The notes: generated by a model not told the origin, from the sequence alone. 64,000 nt of DNA from Saccharomycopsis fibuligera x Saccharomycopsis cf. fibuligera (GCA_001936135.1 CP012814.1:1-64000), one strand, 5' to 3'. Shown: positions 1 to 11,204, numbered from the stretch's first letter. Numbers and translations: made by a program.

Positions 1-76
1 CCTGACATCCTAACATCCTACGTGTTCAAAGAACATCCGAACACCACATACAAAATATTAACATCCGAACACCACA
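1..76 (-). repeat. telomere-repeat-like units at the left edge
   Basis: Read on the minus strand, the 17-mer TGTGGTGTTCGGATGTT occurs at 32-48 and 60-76, exactly 28 bp apart, with degenerate shorter pieces (ACATCC, ACGTGTTC) at 5-28. Long yeast telomere repeats share the core GGTGTACGGATG; the Kluyveromyces lactis 25-mer is a known example. The C-rich strand runs 5' to 3' from the left edge, as expected at a left chromosome end. Only two good units are present, so this may be an internal remnant or the inner edge of a telomere tract cut by the window. Confidence 0.45.
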
Positions 77-119
77 CCACCCTTCCGTTATAAAACGCCC
101 CTTGACGCTCTCTGACGCG

Positions 120-3100
120 TCTTCATTCCCCCATCACGCCCCCTCCCCCCTAACCTCTCCGCCTTTCTTCCTCTTCCTCTTCCTCTTCCTCTTATTCTCT
201 CACTAACTCACTCACTCAATATCTCTCTCATTTCTCTCCCTCTCCTCAACTGTCTGTCTATCTTCTTCATTCAATTCTCCAAACGCCCTCTCCCTCCCTT
301 TTCCTACTTCCAATCTCAATATCTTCCTTCTATTCCCAATCTTCCCACTCCTCTACCTCTCACTTCCACTCTCCTCCCTTCCAATCCTCTTTCTTCTCCT
401 GCTTCTCCTGCTTCTCCTGCTTCTCCTGCTTCCTCTTCTCATTTCCCTCTTTCTATCTCCCTTGCAACCCATCTCCTTCTTCTATCCTTTCGCTCTGCCC
501 TGCTCTTCATTCTCTCCACTCTCTCCTTTCCGCTCCCCCAATTCTTTTATTTTTCCTCAAAATCAAAAATCTCTTCAATAAATCTTACTTTTTTCCCCTC
601 CCGCCTCACTTTCTCTTCTTACCCGTCTTTCATATCTCTCTCTCACTCCCCTCAATTATATCTGTTCTTCTTCTTCACTTCCAATACAATCCACTCCCTC
701 TTTTATCTCCTTCTATTCTATCACTCTGTACCTTTTCTCTTGTCTTTCCCTATTCCAATCTTCTCTACTTCTCCCTGTTTTCTTACCTTCCCAACCCCCT
801 CCCTCCCTTTGTATCTTGTATTCTTCCCTCATATACCTCCCTCCTACATCCATATATTACCAATATATTACTGTTCTCTTATTCCTTTCCTCTATTTTCC
901 TATTGTTTTTCTTACTACTTTCCCGACACCCTTGCAAAATATCTCCTATTGTTCTCTCACCAATACCTTCCTCCTGCGTCCTCCTGCTTCCTCCCGTATT
1001 ACTCTTCTGTAACTTCCTATTACTACTACTGCCGTACATCTCTTCTCTTCCTACTGTTTCTTTACTACCTTCCCAACCTTCTCCCTTTGTATCTTGCACT
1101 GTTCTCTCACCAATACCTTCCTCCTGCTTCTGCCGTATTACCAATAAATTACTCCTCTGTAACTTCTATTACTACACTACTGCCGTACTTCTGTTCTCTT
1201 CCTACTGTTTCTGTACTACCTTCCCAACTCTCTCACTTACCACCTTCCTGTCTCTCCCATATTACCAATATATTACTTTTCTGTCACTTCTATTCTTTCC
1301 TTTATCTTCCCATTATTTTTACTACCTTCCCAACCCCCATCCATACTATCTTCTATCAATCTCTTACTTACTTACCACCTCTTACTTCTCCCATATCACC
1401 ATTATAATACTTGTCTGTTTCTCTTATTATTTCCACTATCTTCCTATTATTTTTACTACCTTCCCGACACCCTCGCAAAATATTTTCTATCAATCTATCT
1501 CACCTACTACCCTCCTACCTCCCCCGTATTCCCAATATAATACCTGTCTGCTACTCCTATTATCTTTTCTATCCATTCTAATACTACTCCAATACTTCTT
1601 TTCTCTTCTCCCTGTGCTATTACCTCGACACCCTTGCTTACTATCTTGTATCAATCTCACACTTACTATCATCATAACTCCGCCATATTTCCTATTATTT
1701 TTAATATCTTCCCTACATCCTTCCCGACGCCCTTTCATACAATCTTCTATTGTTATCTCACGAATACCGTTCTCCTACGATCTTATATTATCAACAAATT
1801 ACACACTTCCCTATTACTTCTATTCTTTTCAATACCCTTCCTGTTTTTTTTCTTACTACCTTCCCGACGCCTTTCTGTACTGTGTTGTATCAATTGCTCA
1901 CATATCACCCCCTACTTTTCCCATATTATCATCATAATACTTTTCTCTTATCTTATTCACCCCTTTCCACTATCTTTCCCCTTTTGTAAAAACTCCACAC
2001 GCTTCCGTACTGTCTTGTATCATTCTCTGTCGTAACATCCTTTTACCACTCTATATTACCGATATATATTTTTTTGTCGCTACTTTATTCTTTCCATTAT
2101 TTTTCCTCTGTTTTCTCACTTCTTTCCCGACGCACTTACATACTATCTTATATCAATCTCTCACTTGCCACTCTTTTACAACTCTATATTGCCATTATAA
2201 TACTTGTTTGTCACTCTTATTCCCTATTGTCTTTACTTTCGTTCTACTGCTACTGCACTACGTCTTTTATTCTTTCTACATACTGTTTTATTATCTTCTC
2301 GACGCCCTTCCGTTTTGTCGTATCAATCTCTCACTTACCACCCTCCTACAACCATATATTACCATTATAATACTTTTCTGTAACTTCTATTGTTTTTACT
2401 GTCTTTTTACTACTACTTCATACTGTTTTCTCTTCCCCCTGTTCTATTGCCTTTTTATTATCCATCTTTTACTCTCACCTCACTGTTCTGCTTCTGTATT
2501 CTTCTTCCTTATTTTGTTCCTCTATTCATTATCTCTCTTTTCTTTATTTTTCTTTTACTCTATCCTAACACATTCTCCCCCTCTCGCCTCTCTCCTGCTT
2601 CTTACTTTCCATTTCTTTCTCTGCTTCTAAAATCTCTCTCTCTCAATTCCCTTTCTACCAACTATCCACCCTTGCAATCCATCTCCTTCTTCTATCCTTG
2701 CTCTCCTTTCTCTCCTTTCCTCTCTTTGCCCTCTATCTCTATTATCTTTCTATTATCCTTTCTCGTCTTCTTTCCTGTTTCTCACTTTCCATTTCTCTTG
2801 TCCTCCTGTCTATCAGTTCTACCAACTTACCACCCTTGCAATCTATTTCCTGCTTCTCTCCTGTATCACTTTTCCCTCTTCTGTCCTCTTCCATTCTTCT
2901 TCACTTATCTACTTCTAATCATCCACACTCACTCATTCCAATTCTATTTCTATACTCTCCACCACCTTTCTGCAATACCCATAATGCCTTTCTATCTCTC
3001 TTGTCTTCTTGTCCTCATTCGTACACTTCACTCTGCCTCATCCCTCTGCTTCATCCTATCTTTCTCTCATCTTTTCAGCCTACCCATATTCTTTCTAACC

Positions 3101-4470
3101 TCGTCCCCCCTTCATCTTCTTCATCATTATTATCCTATTTTATCTCATCCTTTTCAAATTGTATAGTAAATTATTCTAGCCCATTCCATCCACTCCTGTT
3201 CACTACTGCGCTCACACATCCTCAAATAAAAATTGCAATCAAAACAATACACAACAACAAAAAAAAAAAAAAAAACTGACATGCCATTGCCAACATTATC
3301 CTTTGCCAAACGCACGCTACCTCACCTACTGTCTCCTTTGCTACATCTCCTGCTACATCTCCTGCCCCAATTCCCACCATTCTCTGACACTTACATTCAA
3401 ATCGCTAATCTTACATCCCTCTTCGTAATCTCCTTGTATTTCCTATTTACTGCTTCTCCACCCATCACCCACTTTTAAACCTTTGCACTGCTCACTTCTA
3501 TTTCCCCGTGCTCAATTCCTGTAACGCCTTTCATTCTCTCTCTCACTACTGTAATATCTCGCTTGATAGCTTGCCGTTTTTTTACCCCTGCTTTCTGTCT
3601 CCTTGTTGTATTCTATTCAAAATTGAACTTCGCTTCTTCTCCCCATTATACCACCACTTCCGCTTTTTTTTTTGCCTCACACTTTTTTATATTGTCCTCT
3701 TCATCACACCGCCCTTGCCAAATACCCCAACCTCAATATCATATAAATTCACACACCTCCTGTGCCAGCCACTCCTCTCATCTAACACATACACACCCCT
3801 CCAATAACCACTATATTGCCTCTATAGTACTTCTTTTCTCTTTCTTGTTCTCTATTTATTATCTGTCCAACGCCCTTGCACACCATCTTGTATTTCATAA
3901 CATATAAATTAAATCCTGTACCCAACTCGTTACACATACCACCCTTCCACATCCACTGTACTACAAATATAATACTTCTCTTCTGACACATGTAAAATCC
4001 TATCCCACACTCCTCTCTCTCCCCAACAACCGTTATATTAGCTTGTATTCCATCTTTTTACACTTCAACATCATAATCATTATTTCCGCTCTTTTCTTCC
4101 ATATATTCAATTCCATAATCTTCCTCACCCATCCTCCGACTACCGCTATATCACAAATATTATACTTTGTTTCTGACGCTTGTATCATATTTCTTGTCTT
4201 CCCAACACCCTTGCTTGTGTATCTCCTCTCTCCGTTCGCCTTTTGCCATCTTTTGCGTATTTTTCCTTTGTTGCTTTACTTCTAATAAAATACTTCTTTT
4301 CTGACACGGGTATTATATCTACTACCCTCTTCACACCGCCCCTGCAATATCATACCATCACCGCTTCTTTTCTCCATATTCTATTCCTAGTATTACTACC
4401 ACCCTTGCATCTTCTACTCTCTTTGAACATTCCATCTCAAATCACTGCTTTCTTGAAACCTGTACTCTAG
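120..4470. repeat. pyrimidine-rich degenerate subtelomeric satellite
   Basis: The plus strand is about four-fifths C+T in the lines I counted, with very little G. Phrases recur at 95-170 bp spacing: ACCTTCCCRAC-type anchors near 785, 917, 1067, 1218, 1324, 1458, 1622, 1717, 1858, 2119 and 2290, and CCATTATAATACTTGTCTGT-type phrases near 1400, 1536, 2190 and 2360, with relatives near 3967 and 4285. A CACCCTTGCAATCCATCTCC phrase recurs near 459, 2669 and 2838, and a 9-bp TTCTCCTGC unit is repeated four times at 394-432. Open frames here (the longest 373 codons) are low-complexity Ser/Leu/Phe/Pro strings that follow the composition, and I do not regard them as genes. Confidence 0.75.
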
Positions 4471-4569
4471 TGATACTTCTGCAATATTGTTCCCACATTT
4501 TTTTTTTTTTGTTCACACTAATAGTCTAACTTTGACCCACTTATCTACTAGCGTATGCTTCTGATAAAA

Positions 4570-6410
4570 TTAAATTGCCTTTGAATTGTTTGTTGAGCAT
4601 CGCTCTAGCCTATTCTTTATTTCCTTTTTTTTTCTTCTACCAAATATTACATGTTGCATAAAACATAACACATTGTTATTATGCCCACAACACTGCAGTA
4701 GCTTCGCTATTATTGAAAGCACACCTTTTCATTTATCATTATCTAAACTGCCAGCGATTATCAAAGCTTCACGTTAATCATTTGCTACACTAGTTGTAGC
4801 ACTTTATTTACACTAAACTAATGTTGTTTCGAAACCCCTTTTATTACTTTTGTTTCGTTGTGTACCATTTTGCCTAAACTCAACATCTGTTCTTCATACC
4901 TGTTTCTATAGTTGCTTCTCCAAATAGCCACATCTGCTATTCTAATACTTTTAGCCGATTAAGCGTTTCTGTTTTAGTGCTTGACCTTCATCGTTTTTTC
5001 TTTTTCAATATATCATGTTTGTTAACCATCAGAAATCGTCTCATTATATACTCTGCTATAAAGTCTTCTTTGTTGACGAGCATGCTATATCTCTTTCCTG
5101 ATATACACCATATATTCCTCTGTTATAGACAATCCAATAATTGACTTTGAAAAGAACGTGCTATTACACCACTGTCCTATTGCCTGTTCCTAACTCAATT
5201 TACAACGTTCCCAATAAGTATACCCTCCTTTGTTATTTACCTTTTGTATAAACTGTGAATCTCGCTTGAGCTCAAAGCTATTTCAATTCTCCTTCTTCTT
5301 GTAACATACTATATTATTGTCTTACTACAACTAGCGTTTCTTTTCCACAGTATGCACTCTTTTGTAGCTCCTGTTTGTCCTTGCTGTACTTTTACACTGC
5401 GCTCCGTCCCACCTGCAGCATCAAGATTATTTTTCATTGTGTCATTTTGTCGCTCGACACAATTGACTGCTTAACCTTGAGCAACATCTTAGCCTTTGTA
5501 CTATATTCAACTGCAATAAACTGACTTCCTACAGTTCTGTGTTACGCATATCCCTTTAAATGTTTCCACTGTGCTTTTCGACCCTTGCGATTACCAGTGC
5601 ATTTCTTCATCCAATTACCGTGTCTAATTGTGCTACTCACTGTGTTCTAACTTCTCATCATCTAATGTAAAATTCTACGCATCTCTCTCTATTTCACGCA
5701 TCACCCTCCAACAACCGCTATATTAGCTCAAGTATCCTTTTGTTCTACTTACCTCTCACATTACTGTCGCTGTCAATGCACATCCTCGCTCAGTTTCCCT
5801 TTTGCAATTCTATTCTCCCTAATTCTTTAATCTATCTTGATCCCTTTTTGTCTTTGCTCTGCCAACTTATGCCTTTTGCTCATGACAAACTGATACCGGA
5901 CGTACATCGTTTTGTTGAGCGTTGTTCTAGTTAGAACAAAGAATCTTTTCAGTATGTGCGCCATTATACTAGCTGCTCCAAGAAGCCCCTCTGCTGTTCT
6001 AACACTTTCTGCTAAACAATTAATTTCTTGTTTTAATACTATCATTATTGCCAGTTACTATTACCAACTGTCATTGACCCTTTAGCTCGCTACGTTTTGC
6101 GCAGAGCTTGCAGTTACGCTGCTCTCTTATTACCTACCTCGATGTTTATTTAGACCATCTCCAGCTTTTCACCAGCTTTATCGTTTACGGTTTATAGAAA
6201 GTGCAAAAATTGCTTGAGTGTAAAGCAGTGATTGTGTTTCTTTCCTTCTTTTCACATTTGATCTTACTAGATATCATGCCAATCCTTTTTTGTTTCCTAA
6301 GAAAGTAGTCTTTTAGAGCTGTTGTTGTTACTTGCTGTAGTTTACTGTGGAGTCAATGTCATCTGCAGCATCATGATGTTCCTATGCTATGTCATGCCAA
6401 TATTATGCAT
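4570..6410. repeat. diverged duplicated segment, no gene
   Basis: Two segments look like old copies of each other. A TTGTTGAGC...CTAG phrase near 4590 matches one near 5910, CTCCAA...TCTGCT.TTCTAA near 4918 matches one near 5975, GCTTGAG near 5265 matches one near 6212, and CCTTGCTGTAC...CTGCAGCATCA near 5370 matches ACTTGCTGTAG...CTGCAGCATCA near 6330. I see no convincing coding region in either copy. Confidence 0.5.
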
Positions 6411-6625
6411 CTAGTGTACGGGAAAAGTAAAAAGCAGCGCCCTCAGTGCATGTATGCGCACTCCACCTCTATATCTAGTGTCCGCCTTTGCTTCCTACAA
6501 GATCCTCGCTTTTCCCAACATGCTCTAGCAAAAGCCTACTGAGTAGCATGACTCGTCAGCTAGACACCAATTCCAGTGCGTAGGTTCAATATGATGTTCT
6601 GAATGTTAATAAAGCGGCAATGCAT

Positions 6626-6956
6626 GGCCACTGTGGCCGTTATTTGGCTATTTAAAGCAAGCTTTATGGAGTGCCGGTGAATTTTGGCGGAAGGAATTTA
6701 GAGGCTGCGCATGGCAGAGAGTGTTTGATTTGTATTGACCTGTATATAGTGTGGGTAGGGCTGGTAGAGTGTGTTTGATTTGTATTGACGAGTATATAGT
6801 GTGGGTAGAGCTGAGGTTTGGCGTGGCACATAGTAAAGAAGGATTTTGGCGAGGAATCGGATTAGGGCCTAGAGTGAGAAAAGTGCGGTTGGGGGCCAAA
6901 GCGGGCAAGTAGGCCACTGTGGCCGTTATTTGGCTATTTAAAGCAAGCTTTATGGA
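6626..6956. repeat. nested direct repeats left of the recombinase element
   Basis: A 45-bp sequence starting GGCCACTGTGGCC is present at 6626-6670 and again, identical as read, at 6912-6956. Between the copies a 38-bp sequence is tandemly repeated at 50-bp spacing (6721-6758 and 6771-6808, one visible difference), followed by the left 99-bp repeat. The 45-bp unit begins with a near-palindrome. Confidence 0.8.
6815..6913 (+). repeat. 99-bp direct repeat, left copy
   Basis: Starts GGTTTGGCGTGGCAC and ends GCGGGCAAGTAGG. It is identical as read to 12323-12421 and in the same orientation. The identity stops abruptly at both ends (next base C here, T at the right copy). Confidence 0.9.
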
Positions 6957-7575
6957 CTATAGAAAATGCAAACAAACGGTCGATGACACTAACACTTCAT
7001 TACAGAAACCGGCCAAGCGAGTATTTGGAAAAGGATGATACATTCACAGAACATGGTTGAGCGGGAAAGAATAAAGCGACTCAGCGGCAACAAAAACTGC
7101 GGTTCAGCGCGGCTAGTAAATTATGCAGCGGATTCTGACTTGAAAGAATACGGTTTAGAAGTACTATTTTTTTTTATACAAGCAGAGTCATGCATAGTGC
7201 CGGGTAAGCACCTATGGACATGGCCCTGGGAGTACCGGGAGCCAGGATGGCAGTAGTAAATGTGACGCAAAGGTGACCACTACAAGTGTTTGAGAGGAAA
7301 AAAAATTGAGAGCTATTCTTTTTCTACCATTCTTCTCCAGCTAGCTCACCACAACAAGTAGTCAAAACCACAGAATTACGAAGATCAATCATCATCAGCA
7401 GCATAAACAACTGCGGGCATTATCAAGGTCAATAAACCACCATATGAACTATCATCTACATCGCAATAACATTATCACGCGCAAGCATTGCCAACAATAC
7501 CGCCAACTACAATAATAATGATAATAACAATAATATATATAATGTATTAGGCAACATACAGAAGTAAAAAAAAAC
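6957..7575. other. intergenic, 3' side of recombinase gene
   Basis: No supported gene. The stretch near 7040-7110 (ACATGGTTGAGCGGG...CAGCGGCAACAAAAA) is a diverged match to 12217-12290. The end (7500-7560) is AT-rich, with AATAATAATGATAATAAC-type sequence that would lie in the 3' UTR of the minus-strand recombinase gene. Confidence 0.5.
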
Positions 7576-10500
7576 TCATACCCTCATTCTTTTATAACGC
7601 TTTGGCTTACTAACCGCCCTTCTTTTATGAGCCTTCAATGGCAGCTGTGGCACTTCGTCATCGACCAATGTTGCGTCAATATCCTCATAATCAGAAGAGC
7701 CCCGGCCAGTATCACTGATAACATACAGATCATCTTGCTCCTCCTCTTGCTCTTCCCGCTGATACTCATCACCATCACTATCAAGGACTGTGGGCACAAA
7801 AAGGTCTTCGTTGTCAGCCAGGTCTTCCAGATTGTCCAGCTCACTAATGGCCAATGAATGTTTGCGTCGATTTGAAACTCGGAGTCTCTCACGGTTGTTC
7901 ACTTGCCTTTTATTACTGCGTACCGTTTCCAAGTCTCCTGAATCAAAATGTGAGGACGTTTGTTCATCCACAAACAATGAGTTAATCTCCGCTTGTTCGT
8001 CGCTTCCCTTATCAATATTGTCACCAAGCAACTCTGTAATTGGCTCCTCATCATCCGAAAAAGCGTCGTGCCCTGAATCACTGCCCTCATCTACCACTGC
8101 CTCAGCCAATTTTACGCGCCATTGAGCACTGTAGAGTGCCTCGCTTTTGACGTTTGTATTAAGCAAAGGATCAAAGCAGTATGCGTCATTAAATGTAGTG
8201 CTGCTATGTCCAAATTGCCTATACACGTCTTCTGTTGGTTTTTGTTGCATACCGTCTAGCGCATTATGATAGATATTTGCATGGACAGGGCGAAGTTGAC
8301 GAAAAGTTATTCCTAGATCAAGCTTATCAGCAATGCTTCGAGGCGTTATTGGAGATAAGAATAGGTAAAGGCCAACTTTATTGTAAAGCATTAGGTATGC
8401 CATTCTAATAACCCCAAAAAAAAGCAACACCAGCTGAACAAGCTGCTTATCCACCATCGTCATTGTGGTTTTTGTCTTTTGTGCAAAGGATTTTGAGTGA
8501 TGCGTTATGAACGTAATGTTTTTATTCTCTATTTCAATAAAAGTGGCCTTTTCGTATCCTGCCCACTGCATGGCATTGAACTCGGCAGCCCTGGAATGGG
8601 CATTGGTGATGATAAGATAACTTGCAATACTTTTTTCCACGTCCTCGTATTTTGATTTTTTAAAGGACATGCCCCGGGCCTTATAGTATGAAAGTAGATC
8701 GTCGTTCTTAAAAAGAGCTGTTAGTATATTTTCATCTGCAAATGAGTCTCTCGCGTCACACGTAACCATGTTGGCTTTTGTTCGGTAACCTGCCAATAGC
8801 TCCTTAACGTTTTGCAATATACTGGCTTTTAATTCGCGCGCTTTTCTCAGCAAAACGCCGATATCAACTGTCACAGTTTGCTCTCGATTTCTGATCACTG
8901 CCACACCGCTGCTAACTGAAATCCTGTTATCTTTTTCCCTAATGGCCAGCGCTGCATTTTTTATTGGATACAAGATATTGTTTTGCATCCATTCAATCAC
9001 ACCGTCACTAACTAGTTGTGCCATTCTTGTTGCTTTTTTTGCTGCAATATCTTGAGAATTTGGGGCGCGCCCCTGCGCTAACACAGAGAACTGGTACATA
9101 ATGAAAAAACGGATGATTTGACTTATGGCCTTGAAAGTTTTTTCTACTGCAGATGGTCGCTTTAGCAGTAGTACCTGAGTTGAAATACTGGATGTCTGTG
9201 GTTCGTGGATTAGGGCTAGTATTGCTAGTACCACTGGATTTTCATGATAACATGCAACTGCACGCGGGCTTTCCTCCATCCCAATGTCTGTTTCGTCATA
9301 TTGAATTGGCCCTTTGATGCAGTAAACCTGAACCAACATTTTGAGCGCTGCCTGTGCTGTAGACAAAAAATGGGCATTATTGTCGCCCAAAATTGTTCTA
9401 GCCCACTCGCGTGGGCAGCCCACACTGGGACATTTTGGGTCTTTGGAATAATTGGGAATCTCACCCATCATGTGTAGGGCAAACGCCTCTATATAGCTAT
9501 CGCTATTTTGAAACTTTATAGTTGTTGTCAACTCAGCATCCGGGATATCAAGACCAGTGAGGTTTTTCTTTTTGCAGTACAATCGAACTAAGGTCTCTAT
9601 TAGCCGGGCAGTTATTTGAGCATACTGCTTGATAGTAGCATTGTTATTGGCAATTGTGAATGAAAATTCTGATTCTTTAGCCTTTGTGAAAGACAACGGT
9701 GTCCCATCTTTGAGCTCCGGTTTCAATTCCAGAACCCTTTTAGCAACAAGTTCTTTTCTCAAAAGAAAAAACGCTTCAATGCATCTGGCCAAATACGTTC
9801 TCATCTTCAAAGATTCATTGGAACTATTTTGGTGGAAAAGAAACGTGTAATTATCTCTGCTCAATTCCTTCTGGAACTGTTGAATAACTTTGCTGCTAGC
9901 AATTTGAGGAATGGTTTCGAGACTGGTTTTCTTCGATGGGGCAAACTGTAGCTTGAGCTGAAGCGCATGTCGCAAGGTATCGGGAAGTTGCACTGCAATG
10001 TAGTCTCTTTTTACTAGCTGGTATCCAATCACAACAAGCTCGCCGCTCCTAGTACCCTTTGGACACAGCTTTAGATGCATACCAAAGTCTTCTCTTTTTA
10101 CCGGAGTCTTACAGTTTGAGCAAGAGCTAAAGGGAAATATGGGTAACGAATATAGCGGTTTCCCGTAGCAGAACACCCTGGTGCCATCGGATGTTTTTTC
10201 TGGTTTATATTTTCCGAACTGAAATGGACAAACAGCTATCTTGGGTGCGAAATTGTGATTCTTTTTCTTGGGCCAGTAACCATTGCAATGGAAGATGGTT
10301 TTTATCTCAGTTGCAACTTTTGATGTTATATTGGCAATGTATGTGATTGAAGTATTGGGATACATGGACCTGAACAATATTGCCAAAGTTCTTGATATAC
10401 AGGTTGAAAGCACAACCATGCGATTTTTGGAAAAGTCCAGAACCGAGCCTATATGCACCAATACCATTGCAGTGGTGTTCAAAACAAGCAGGTGTTGCTT

Positions 10501-10875
10501 CAATATTTCACTTGTGGCTAAGTCTGCGTGGTGTCCGTTGACAAAATTCTGGATGGTGTCTGGATCTACCCTGCCATATTTCTGGTGGGCTGGTAATACG
10601 GTGTGATATCCTAGCATGACTTCAATTGGAATGCCACTTGAGCGACTAACGTTTGTCTTGTCAATTTGTGATTTGTTTATGGCAAAATATCTGTACCCAT
10701 CTGGGTTGGAGAAAATTGACGTGTTGTATAATCGGAAGTAGTAATCTCCAGTTAACTTGTTTCGGCGTTCTTCCTCTAGCGCCGCATACTCGGCTTCGTC
10801 AATTTGAACGAAACCGTCATCGGAAAAGTCGCTTTCGTCGAAAAAGTCACTTTCATCTGAAAAGTAGCTTTCCAT
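7576..10875 (-). CDS. Crypton-like tyrosine recombinase with C2HC zinc finger
   Basis: A large, uninterrupted gene product. An in-frame upstream Met at 10941 would add 22 hydrophobic residues; I prefer the Met at 10875, which begins an acidic stretch (MESYFSDESD). Numbering from the upstream Met, a C2HC finger lies at C274, C277, H289, C293. The C-terminal third has the tyrosine recombinase layout: R784 (HSRAAEF), a possible Lys at 817, R881-x2-R884 (RQLR, where the family usually has H-x2-R), H912 (GHSSTTF) and nucleophile Y921. The H-to-Y spacing of nine is typical. The tail is acidic and ends in a basic, NLS-like cluster (KRRAVSKPKRYKR). Such enzymes cut and rejoin DNA through a phosphotyrosine bond. 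Crypton assignment is by architecture; fungal DUF3435 recombinases (Starship captains) are the main alternative. Confidence 0.75.
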   Translation of the reverse strand: MESYFSDESDFFDESDFSDDGFVQIDEAEYAALEEERRNKLTGDYYFRLYNTSIFSNPDGYRYFAINKSQIDKTNVSRSSGIPIEVMLGYHTVLPAHQKYGRVDPDTIQNFVNGHHADLATSEILKQHLLVLNTTAMVLVHIGSVLDFSKNRMVVLSTCISRTLAILFRSMYPNTSITYIANITSKVATEIKTIFHCNGYWPKKKNHNFAPKIAVCPFQFGKYKPEKTSDGTRVFCYGKPLYSLPIFPFSSCSNCKTPVKREDFGMHLKLCPKGTRSGELVVIGYQLVKRDYIAVQLPDTLRHALQLKLQFAPSKKTSLETIPQIASSKVIQQFQKELSRDNYTFLFHQNSSNESLKMRTYLARCIEAFFLLRKELVAKRVLELKPELKDGTPLSFTKAKESEFSFTIANNNATIKQYAQITARLIETLVRLYCKKKNLTGLDIPDAELTTTIKFQNSDSYIEAFALHMMGEIPNYSKDPKCPSVGCPREWARTILGDNNAHFLSTAQAALKMLVQVYCIKGPIQYDETDIGMEESPRAVACYHENPVVLAILALIHEPQTSSISTQVLLLKRPSAVEKTFKAISQIIRFFIMYQFSVLAQGRAPNSQDIAAKKATRMAQLVSDGVIEWMQNNILYPIKNAALAIREKDNRISVSSGVAVIRNREQTVTVDIGVLLRKARELKASILQNVKELLAGYRTKANMVTCDARDSFADENILTALFKNDDLLSYYKARGMSFKKSKYEDVEKSIASYLIITNAHSRAAEFNAMQWAGYEKATFIEIENKNITFITHHSKSFAQKTKTTMTMVDKQLVQLVLLFFGVIRMAYLMLYNKVGLYLFLSPITPRSIADKLDLGITFRQLRPVHANIYHNALDGMQQKPTEDVYRQFGHSSTTFNDAYCFDPLLNTNVKSEALYSAQWRVKLAEAVVDEGSDSGHDAFSDDEEPITELLGDNIDKGSDEQAEINSLFVDEQTSSHFDSGDLETVRSNKRQVNNRERLRVSNRRKHSLAISELDNLEDLADNEDLFVPTVLDSDGDEYQREEQEEEQDDLYVISDTGRGSSDYEDIDATLVDDEVPQLPLKAHKRRAVSKPKRYKRMRV

Positions 10876-11020
10876 TTTAAAGAAGACCAGCCGATTGAAA
10901 AAGAAAAGAAGAGCCTGTATACGGACAGTAAGTGACAGCAAAGTAATGAGTGAGAGTAGGCAATAAAGAAAAAAAATAAGAAAAAAAGAATCACATTGAT
11001 GAGAGTGCGGAAAACCGCAG

Positions 11021-11031
11021 TATATATATAA
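11021..11031 (-). promoter_or_regulatory. TATA box of the recombinase gene
   Basis: TATATATATAA lies 146 bp upstream of the preferred start and 80 bp upstream of the alternative one. It is the only strong TATA in the first 200 bp upstream. The distance fits the usual budding-yeast TATA-to-start range for either start codon. Confidence 0.45.
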
Positions 11032-11072
11032 TTTTTTCTCTTTTTATTTTAAATTAATTGATTACTTATTTT

Positions 11073-11086
11073 CGCGACGCGTCGCG
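11073..11086. promoter_or_regulatory. 14-bp palindrome containing an MCB (ACGCGT) site
   Basis: CGCGACGCGTCGCG is a perfect palindrome centred on ACGCGT, about 200 bp upstream of the recombinase start in AT-rich sequence. ACGCGT is the MluI cell-cycle box bound by yeast MBF for G1/S transcription. It could equally be a binding site for the recombinase itself. Confidence 0.45.
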
Positions 11087-11204
11087 TTGACTTCCGGGAC
11101 TACGGTTAAAGTTAGTCCATCATCGTATAGATTTGCTTGTAGCCTTTGTGAAAGTACCGGCTTTCAATTGCCCGGAGTCAGCGTTGTTAGTGGTTGCATC
11201 AGCA

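Noticed and set aside
740-2640. Several long plus-strand open frames in the pyrimidine tract (up to 373 codons)
   Set aside because: They overlap each other in different frames, consist of Ser/Leu/Phe/Pro/Tyr strings dictated by C+T composition, and follow the satellite repeats.
6648-6917. Minus-strand open frame through the 99-bp repeat, similar to one at 12210-12518
   Set aside because: The shared protein-level similarity is only the 99-bp DNA repeat; the rest differs and looks noncoding.
7790-8125. Plus-strand open frames opposite the recombinase and other genes
   Set aside because: They are shadows of strongly supported coding frames on the other strand.
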